A stretch of DNA of 11,171 bases, from assembly GCA_011800805.1 (NCBI GenBank), contig MPNW01000752.1, positions 104,349-115,519 of the forward strand, written 5' to 3'. The notes beneath the pieces are model-generated. The model saw only the letters and a list, made by a program, of their open reading frames with translations. It did no database searches and was not told the DNA's origin. Numbering within the stretch: position 1 is the stretch's first letter; every line of letters starts with the position of its first letter. Position numbers and translations under genes: made by a program. Source of the stretch: Hirudo medicinalis (lineage: Eukaryota > Annelida > Clitellata > Hirudinida > Hirudinidae). Below, piece by piece: positions 6,301 to 11,171 of the stretch.

Positions 6301-8299
6301 TTGCCGGGCAACTACAGAAACATTCATCATCTTTGCTTGGCCTCCCGGCAAAACCAAAGCCGGTTGCTGCATTACTTCAAAAATTCGATCTGCTGCTGTG
6401 TTAGTGGTGTTCTTGTGGGATTTGCCTGACAATTTTCCATGTTTTGGGGCATCGAGGAGGGAGGGATGTCATCGCAGTCAGTGGCGAGGAATTCTTTGTC
6501 GGTTCATCGAGAGTCACTGGTGACATGGTGTTTTCTGGTGGTTTTATTAATTAAAATTTTATGTAAACTTTTTCTTGCAGTCTTGAAATTACCATTGTGA
6601 AAAATCACTCCATATGAATCCGAGCATGGAATTTATGATAATCACAATGATGATGATGATGATAATGATGATGGTTGCGATTATATAATTCATGATGTTT
6701 GTGTTTGAAGATAACAAAGTACTTGAGTAAATGACTCAAGGGCACATTGAAACATTCTGAGAAGGACGTGTGTGTGTGTGTTGCTTGTGTGGAGTTGAAC
6801 ATCAAAGCATGTGAATGAAGAATTACATGGATGAGTGTGTTTATGCCTATGTATCTGTTAACAATAAAGGCAAAAGAATGGCTCTTAGTAAGAATTCTGA
6901 ATGTTTCAATTGTCCAGAAACATTTGAATTTGGTGAAGGTGCTAAATGATGCCTCTTGAATATGAGGGTAACATTGTGGGGTGCCAATGAAGTGGTTGAA
7001 GCAGGTTCCAAGTGGTTGACCAATTACAACTAGAAAGTTGGCTCGATTTGAAATTGAGTCCATTTTGTAAAATAGCCCAAATAGGAGTTTGAGAATTAAG
7101 GACATCATGAGCGAATGGCGTTTTTACAGAAAATTGAAGACTCATTTAAGAACATGTTTGAAAATCCTTTTGGAATAAGCACTGATTTAAATTTGAAATT
7201 TCCCAATTCCTCTTCTGTACTTCATCATCATTTGGAATATTGACATCATGATGATGAATGATGATGATGATGATGATGATGAATGATTTGGATGTCAGCT
7301 GTTTTAATGGTCCACTTGCATTCCATTGCACCAGCTCAGGTAGCATGATGTAATCTTCTCATTTATGCAACAATTCATAGACCTTTAAGTCCGAACATTC
7401 GAAAAATTTATAATAAGCAGTAATAAAATGCTATTCTAATTGTTGCATTTTTGTTATAATATTTGTTCAAATTTAAATAAATGATTGGCTGATGTAGTGT
7501 TATCGAGACACTGAGCCGTGCAAAGCTTTTAGTTTCTCGTAGTTGAATTATAAAATTCTTATAATTACATTTAGTTGCACATTTCTTACCGAAATATTGC
7601 ATCGCTTTGTCAGAAAACCTAATTTTTTTGTGATTGTGAAGTCATGGGCTTCTTGGTGTTCGTTTTTATTATTTTTATTAGGGTATGTTTTATTCCAACA
7701 GCTGATGGTTGGTTGAAGTGCAACTCCAGTTGTTAAGTTTGCATTTTTATACTTTTTCCATAGAATCCCAATTGCAAGACAAAGACCTCAGTATTCCTTC
7801 TCAAAGTGGAGCACATATGCGACGAGTGGGAAGAAAAGAGTCTTGGTGGGATGTCTACCTTTGTAATTATATGTGCAAGCTTTAGATTTTATATTGTTAT
7901 TATCAAGATTATTATTATTATTATTATCATTAAGTTGTTTTAATCGATTCGGTTTGTCCGATTGCCGAGGTGATGTTTTTTTTTAGATTTATCAATCCCT
8001 TCTTAACTAGGATGTTTTAATTAATGTTAATGTTAATTTTTTTGCTTTCGGCAGAGACTTTTCGAGGGACCGTATGCATATTTTAACGTATAAAACTATC
8101 CACAGGTCGTAAGCGCAAATGGTTTTCCACAATAGAGGCCCGCCAACATTTGGGTCTGCACAGGCCCGAACAGGGCATTTACCTGGATGTGTTGTTGAAG
8201 CAGAGGATTGAGACACAGCCTCCGCAGCAACAACAACAACAACAGAATGGACTCCAACAAGCATCGCCTGTGAAGGCAGTGGCAGTTTCGCCAGCCTGA
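3236..8299 (+). CDS. NUDT3: Diphosphoinositol polyphosphate phosphohydrolase (DIPP), Nudix hydrolase, complete in four exons
   Basis: Seen: exons 3236-3334, 3710-3865, 7764-7845 and 8106-8299 join into 176 residues, matching the family size (human DIPP1 is 172). Order: N-terminal strand with RIYDEDGYRLRAAC (10-23), WIVPGGG (46-52), a perfect Nudix box at 51-73 (G-x5-E-x7-REVYEEAGV, with metal-binding Glu66, Glu69 and Glu70), LGVFK (81-85), DEWEE (105-109), GRKRKWF (113-119), then a variable tail with seven glutamines (153-159). Known: DIPPs remove the beta-phosphate of inositol pyrophosphates (InsP7, InsP8) and also cut diadenosine polyphosphates, using Mg2+ in cytosol or nucleus. Numbering runs colinear with human DIPP1 up to the FK|N junction. 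Three positions that bind substrate in the human enzyme differ here (Ala39, Cys89, Thr91). NUDT3 and NUDT4 are vertebrate duplicates, so the symbol means the family, not a strict orthologue. The antisense LINE in intron 2 does not touch any exon. Confidence 0.95.
3540..3547. promoter_or_regulatory. Perfect CRE palindrome (TGACGTCA) in DIPP intron 1
   Basis: The eight-base full cAMP-response element lies 300 bases downstream of the start codon, where intronic enhancers are often found. It is a known CREB/ATF binding sequence. Function here is inference only; the site could be chance. Confidence 0.3.
3710..3865 (+). CDS. NUDT3: DIPP exon 2 (residues 34-85), contains the whole Nudix box
   Basis: The acceptor is TTGATAG, preceded by a consensus branch-point string CTAAC at 3693-3697, unusually close to the AG. 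The donor is TTCAAG|GTCAGT. The exon is 52 codons, phase 0 at both ends, and carries WIVPGGG and REVYEEAGV. Confidence 0.95.
4166..4177. repeat. 12-base palindrome CCCTGTACAGGG in the LINE 3' UTR
   Basis: The self-complementary sequence is followed at 4186-4192 and 4206-4212 by a second inverted pair (GTTGCAA and TTGCAAC, 13-base loop). Both fall between the LINE stop codon and its A/T-rich tail, where LINE RNAs often carry the stem-loop recognised by their own reverse transcriptase. That role is inferred from position only. Confidence 0.5.
4361..4380. repeat. (TAAA)n microsatellite
   Basis: Four and a half units of TAAA (TTTA on the LINE sense strand) lie about 30 bases beyond the LINE stop codon. 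Confidence 0.75.
4410..4745 (-). pseudogene. Remnant of LINE ORF2 C-terminal coding sequence
   Basis: This is the uninterrupted part of the LINE coding frame, about 111 codons, ending with its own TGA. It keeps the diagnostic SLP and HSYDLR blocks but has no start codon of its own, no reverse-transcriptase catalytic motifs and no promoter. The lack of internal stops suggests a not very ancient insertion. The opposite frame immediately upstream may continue the similarity after a frameshift near 4705, which I could not settle. Confidence 0.75.
4800..6280. other. DIPP intron 2, middle part: mostly featureless
   Basis: This is AT-rich intronic sequence. Two GC-richer islands stand out: 5355-5490, which has a box-A-like TGGCTCAGAGGG and might be a SINE relic, and 5640-5720, which overlaps a 77-codon stop-free minus-strand stretch. 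Neither could be assigned. A 99-codon plus-strand frame at 5808-6107 has the AT-driven composition of chance (F, L, I, N) and no splice signals. Confidence 0.5.
6300..6352. repeat. Inverted repeat TTTGCCGGG / CCCGGCAAA
   Basis: A perfect 9-base inverted pair (6300-6308 and 6344-6352) encloses 35 bases. It is GC-rich in an AT-rich intron and borders a patch where the minus strand is open in more than one frame. It could fold as a stem-loop or be a remnant of a small element; no flanking duplication was found. Confidence 0.5.
6647..6673. repeat. (ATG)n microsatellite, interrupted once
   Basis: Nine ATG units with one ATA lie in DIPP intron 2. A chance minus-strand open frame reads through it as a histidine run. 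Confidence 0.85.
6768..6781. repeat. Short (GT)n microsatellite
   Basis: About seven GT units lie in DIPP intron 2. Confidence 0.7.
7248..7285. repeat. (ATG)n microsatellite
   Basis: There are three units, a one-base slip, eight units, another slip and one unit. TTCATCATCAT at 7221-7231 is exactly complementary to ATGATGATGAA at 7248-7258, so the locus can form an 11-base stem with a 16-base loop. Confidence 0.85.
7764..7845 (+). CDS. NUDT3: DIPP exon 3 (residues 86-112 plus one base)
   Basis: The acceptor is TTTTTCCATAG with a good pyrimidine tract and the donor is CTTG|GTGGGA. It encodes NPNCKTKTSVFLLKVEHICD then EWEEKSL. It matches the family segment between the Nudix box and the GRKR motif, one residue shorter than in human DIPP1. 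It is the most diverged exon of the gene. Confidence 0.9.
7909..7927. repeat. (ATT)n microsatellite in DIPP intron 3
   Basis: About six ATT units lie between exons 3 and 4 of the DIPP gene. Confidence 0.75.
8106..8299 (+). CDS. NUDT3: DIPP exon 4 (residues 113-176 and stop)
   Basis: The acceptor is TATCCACAG. The first two bases complete Gly113 of the conserved GRKRKWF block, followed by the amphipathic segment aligning with the family's last helix, then IETQPPQ, seven glutamines and a short Ala/Val/Pro tail ending in TGA at 8297-8299. Confidence 0.93.
8225..8245 (+). repeat. Coding CAG/CAA repeat (polyglutamine, Q153-Q159)
   Basis: CAG, five CAA and CAG encode seven glutamines in the variable tail of the DIPP protein, beyond the Nudix fold. 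Such tracts change length easily; human DIPP1 and DIPP2 tails differ from this one. Confidence 0.9.
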
Positions 8300-8450
8300 T
8301 GTTTTGCTGCTTGTTATGCTCCTCGTGTAATCATCATCGTAATAGCCATTTTACATTTCCAGTGTCCTGTAATTTTGTTACCATTGCAAGCTACCATTGG
8401 CACCATCTCTCAAAATAATAATAATAATAATAAAAATAATAATATTGATC
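8300..8450 (+). other. Proximal 3' UTR of the DIPP gene
   Basis: This is sequence directly after the stop codon. An (AAT)n microsatellite at about 8412-8445 contains an AATAAA hexamer at 8429-8434 that could act as a polyadenylation signal. No strong GT-rich downstream element follows, so the real 3' UTR may run further. Confidence 0.4.
8429..8434 (+). terminator. Candidate polyadenylation signal AATAAA
   Basis: The consensus hexamer lies 130 bases after the DIPP stop. It sits inside an AAT repeat, so it could be incidental. Confidence 0.3.
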
Positions 8451-8995
8451 ATCATTATCTTCAAGCATTTTCTTGTGAAGATGACCGCTTTGATGGCATG
8501 TTGGACACCTTGTATTTTAAATGTCAAACCAAGTTCTTAAGGAATCCACAGTGAAAGAGATGACTAATTCAATTATTGGTAATTTCCAGTGAATTGCATT
8601 TTAAAGAGAAGCGAGTAGTGATGTGATTGTTCCGAGTTGTGGGGATTTTGTGCTTCGATTGTCACTGTCTGCTCGTCACCTGCTTCGTAGCAGTCGATTG
8701 ATGAGGTCTGTTTTTGTTCGAAGGTTTTTTTTAGTAATTTGTCGTCTGCTTCGTGGCTTAGAATGCCTGCGTGGATGAAGCGAGAGAATGAATGAATGGA
8801 TGGAAGCAATTTTTCAGTCACCATATTGTGCATATGCATCTGTAAATATATCCAAACCCCTACGTGTGAGATGTGATTCAGGACTCTGTCAGTGAGAACC
8901 TGCTCGTTCTACGAACTGTCTGTTTGATTCGATCATTTTGCTCTGCCCCAGTTGTGGTTGAGGAAGTTTGAATGACTGAAGGTAGTGGTGCTGTG

Positions 8996-9028
<33 letters not shown>

Positions 9029-9730
9029 GAGATTTGTTTAAAGGGAATCAGTAGAAAGTTTGAAGTTCACTGACACCTTTTAGCACACTTTCATTATTAT
9101 TCGGCGAGGCATAAGCAGGATTAAAATTAATTTGACCTCTTTTTACATTCTTCTCTGGAGAAGCTATCTCTGGCTGTCCCTGACAAGATTTTAAGGTTTT
9201 TAAGAAACTATTTGTTTGTTTTTTTTTATCTTGGTTTACCACATGAATCGTCTTTCACCTCTCGAGATCGCACGCAGACGTCATTCCCGATTTGGCTTCT
9301 CGCTTAAGTTATGTCGCCATTTCAAAGTCTTTGGTAGTTTTGAGTTCCTGTCACCAGCCTTAGATGATTGAAGATAGTAATGAACAATGTGAAGACAACA
9401 TCATCTCGTGCTGGTATTTATGACAGCTTTTAATTAATGTAACCACCTCGATGCATGTGATGTTAGTCACACTCTGAAGTTGCTCAATATGTATCGATGT
9501 CGCTGTGTAGGTCGGTTGCCGAACAACTTGTGGTTTCCTTACGCCAACATCTGTGATCTGATCGATATCTTCTCCATATCTCATCCTCGATACATCCAGT
9601 CAACTTCCATCGATGATTTCCTATAAACACACACTAACCTGGACTTGCTTTTTCGAAGTTTCTCCACAAATGTAGCTAATTACCTTTTGTAAGTCGAGTG
9701 ATACTATTAAGTCAATTAAGCTTCATAATT
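8451..9730. other. 3' flank of the DIPP gene, no gene recognised
   Basis: It contains a (GAT)10 run and several stop-free stretches of 40-75 codons on both strands (for example 9243-9371 and 9438-9626 on plus, 9360-9584 on minus). These overlap one another on opposite strands and match nothing I know. It may be a long DIPP 3' UTR or intergenic DNA. Confidence 0.5.
8997..9026. repeat. (GAT)10 perfect microsatellite
   Basis: Ten uninterrupted GAT units make this the longest perfect repeat in the window and likely to vary in length between individuals. Confidence 0.92.
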
Positions 9731-9767
9731 AGGTCACTGCTGACCTTGTGATTTGTGGCTGTGACCT
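9731..9767. promoter_or_regulatory. Nuclear-receptor-like half-site cluster (AGGTCA N4 TGACCT plus a third TGACCT)
   Basis: A perfect inverted pair of AGGTCA half-sites with a 4-base spacer (9731-9736, 9741-9746) is followed by a third TGACCT at 9762-9767. On the minus strand the second site reads ACAAGGTCA, close to the extended monomer site of FTZ-F1/SF-1/ERR receptors. Half-site motifs are established receptor targets; activity here is inferred. Confidence 0.35.
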
Positions 9768-9837
9768 CGATGGGTTGTGGCTATCCTGAACCCTGTGTTC
9801 TCAGCTTTTATCTCACTTGGGCTTCATTTACAGCCTA

Positions 9838-9960
9838 GTATTAAACACCAGCTAGTATTACTGTCCTGCCAATTAATCCAGTCTGGTTCGAGTCCCAGCC
9901 AGTTGTGCGGGAGTGCTTTTGAGTGAGGTTATTGGAATGCTTGGGTGTTAGCTGTCGCGA
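9838..9960 (+). repeat. Possible tRNA-derived SINE relic
   Basis: GGTTCGAGTCC at 9885-9895 is an exact RNA polymerase III B-box. About 35 bases upstream, GCTAGTATTACTG resembles a worn A-box of the GCCTAGTGGTTAGAG type. The T-stem keeps only four pairs (CTGG/CCAG) and the rest does not fold as a tRNA, so this is not a functional tRNA gene. No tail or target-site duplication could be fixed. Confidence 0.3.
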
Positions 9961-10928
9961 TGTGCCCTTTTGATTGTTGTTGTGTTTGCTATTTGACTTT
10001 ATCTGATTGTTGGTTTGATTTGCAGTCTGCTTAAGTTAATGTTGCAATCATTCCTATCGTTTATTTTTGTTTATTTTCATTAAGGGCCTTAAACTTTATT
10101 CTTACACACTTATGATTTCCCTGTACGTGTGTTTGATCTTCATGTTTCCTTTCTGGGAGTTTGGCTGAGTGAAGGACAATGGGTATATCCGACAATTTCT
10201 GTGTACGGTAACTCGAGTTTCAAAGACAATACGATCCAATACATCTTTACAATTCATGAAATCAATACGTCGTGTTGAAAAATTGTAAAATGGATCATTG
10301 TTTGGTCTTTGTTCGAATTCCATTTTGAGAGGAATGGTTCAGAGATTACTTGTAGGTAGAACTTCAGTCGTAGCTCCAGTCAAAAAGTGATGGCAGTTTT
10401 GGTTGCTCGGTTTTAGATGGATTTGATCGCCCGCAGCAAAACTGATAATTCGATGCGACCCAAGCATGAGACTAAAACTGAAGCAAACCATTCGTGATCT
10501 GAATCCTCTCTAAGTGGATAGCTGAAGTTAAACTGTGGACTATCCTGAGTTCTAGTAAGAATCCAGTTGCAATTTTGAACTGGTCATGAATCTTTTATCG
10601 ATACTGTATAATATTATCGATCAAATATTTAAAATTGTCGGTCGAAGATTATGCCTTTTCAAAAAAGAAAAAAAATCTTAATCCTACAAGTCGTCCATGC
10701 TATTCTTAACTTAACAGATTATGGTGGTCCTTAAGGATTATCTCCTGTTTGGAAGATCCACTTCTTATTTAAATAGCCTTCATAATCTAAGGAGATCTTA
10801 AATTCCTGAAGCAAAAGTTGTTGCGTCGATGTATGGGTCGCGTTCCCTCAATGTGAGATTTTTCATAGAACACCTAAACTGATTCGAAAATTTAAGTTAC
10901 TCAAAAGCAGTCCTGGATTTAAGCCTGG
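9961..10928. other. Right-hand intergenic stretch, nothing recognised
   Basis: This is AT-rich sequence with no motif or repeat I can name. A 73-codon minus-strand frame at 10323-10102 starts with ATG and has an ordinary amino-acid mix, but no recognisable domain, signal peptide or splice context, and I do not call it a gene. Confidence 0.5.
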
Positions 10929-11171
10929 TCAAAGATAACATTTCGGAGTAATTAATATAGATTTATTGCAGTCGCAAATACCGCATACACAATAGAGTGC
11001 TGAGAACAAAATCAATTTTTTCAAATCAAAATGTAATAGTAAAATGTAACAAATATGAACACAGAATTTTATAGATGATGCAACAATCATTTTTTTATTC
11101 TTTTGTTGATTCTGATCAAGAGTCTTTAAACCGAGACTTTGTTGTTTCTTGACCCCGAATAGAGAATTCTT
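10929..11171 (-). other. Stop-free frame entering from the right edge (possible 3' end of a neighbouring gene)
   Basis: The minus strand is open for 80 codons from the edge to TGA at 10931-10929. The outer 28 codons (KNSLFGVKKQQSLGLKTLDQ and on, rich in K and Q) look more protein-like than the inner hydrophobic, cysteine-containing part. An AATAAA lies within the inner half. It could be the last exon of a minus-strand gene or chance; the family is not recognised. Confidence 0.2.

Noticed and set aside
6605..7108. Minus-strand open frame of 167 codons, the longest in the window
   Set aside because: Its end is a histidine/tyrosine run created by the ATG/CAT microsatellite, it includes a THTHT run from a GT repeat, and the rest resembles no family. 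Length is helped by repeats that lack stops.
7146..7346. Minus-strand open frame with a run of isoleucine
   Set aside because: The isoleucine/histidine run is the ATG/CAT microsatellite; no other support.
8007..8264. Minus-strand open frame of 85 codons
   Set aside because: It is the shadow of DIPP exon 4; its VVVVVA string is the complement of the CAA/CAG repeat.
8573..8839. Minus-strand open frame of 88 codons
   Set aside because: No recognisable domain, no splice or promoter context, and it lies in the DIPP 3' flank; kept only as an unassigned stretch.
9438..9626. Plus-strand stop-free stretch of 62 codons overlapping a minus-strand frame at 9360-9584
   Set aside because: It is open on both strands at once with no start codon near its beginning and no known motif; this is better explained by local composition.
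9880..9900. Intact tRNA gene around the B-box
   Set aside because: The T-stem has only four pairs, and no acceptor stem, anticodon arm or proper D arm can be drawn.
1..11171. CRISPR array, operon, prophage or new defence system
   Set aside because: There are no spaced direct repeats, no ribosome-binding-site-led compact genes and no phage genes; the split genes and LINE relic show animal nuclear DNA.

Overview
The window looks like nuclear DNA from an invertebrate animal. It is AT-rich, its genes are split by GT...AG introns (about 110 bp to 3.9 kb), and it carries trinucleotide microsatellites, a decayed LINE retrotransposon and a DNA-transposon-like terminal fragment. I cannot name the species. 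The encoded Nudix protein starts like invertebrate (Aps-type) homologues. No prokaryotic or viral gene is visible.

Left part (1-1362, minus strand): the 5' end of a gene for a secreted or ER-lumen protein. I could assemble a TATA box, a noncoding first exon, and four coding exons giving about 193 residues: a signal peptide, four N-glycosylation sequons and the start of a Lys/Glu/Asp-rich tail. The gene runs off the left edge. Its family is uncertain; only a weak likeness to the first domain of alpha-2-macroglobulin/TEP proteins is visible. The window's single ambiguous base (538) lies exactly where the second coding exon must be spliced.

Centre (3236-8299, plus strand): a complete four-exon gene for a 176-residue diphosphoinositol polyphosphate phosphohydrolase (DIPP; NUDT3/NUDT4, Drosophila Aps) with an intact Nudix box. 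All splice phases agree and the product aligns with the family almost end to end. Its 3.9-kb second intron holds an antisense 3' fragment of a LINE (about 4085-4760), microsatellites and a few unexplained patches.

Between the two divergent genes (1363-3235) is AT-rich DNA with one recognisable item, a transposon-terminus-like fragment at about 2781-2922. Right of the DIPP gene (8300-11171) lie its 3' UTR, a (GAT)10 run, a nuclear-receptor-like inverted repeat, a possible tRNA-derived SINE relic, and an open frame running off the right edge on the minus strand.

The two genes are divergently arranged about 1.9 kb apart, and nothing in the sequence links their functions. I found no convincing sign of a new multi-gene system. 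The most useful observations are the reconstructed gene models, the splice-site anomaly at the N, the altered substrate-pocket residues in the DIPP protein and the transposon relics.
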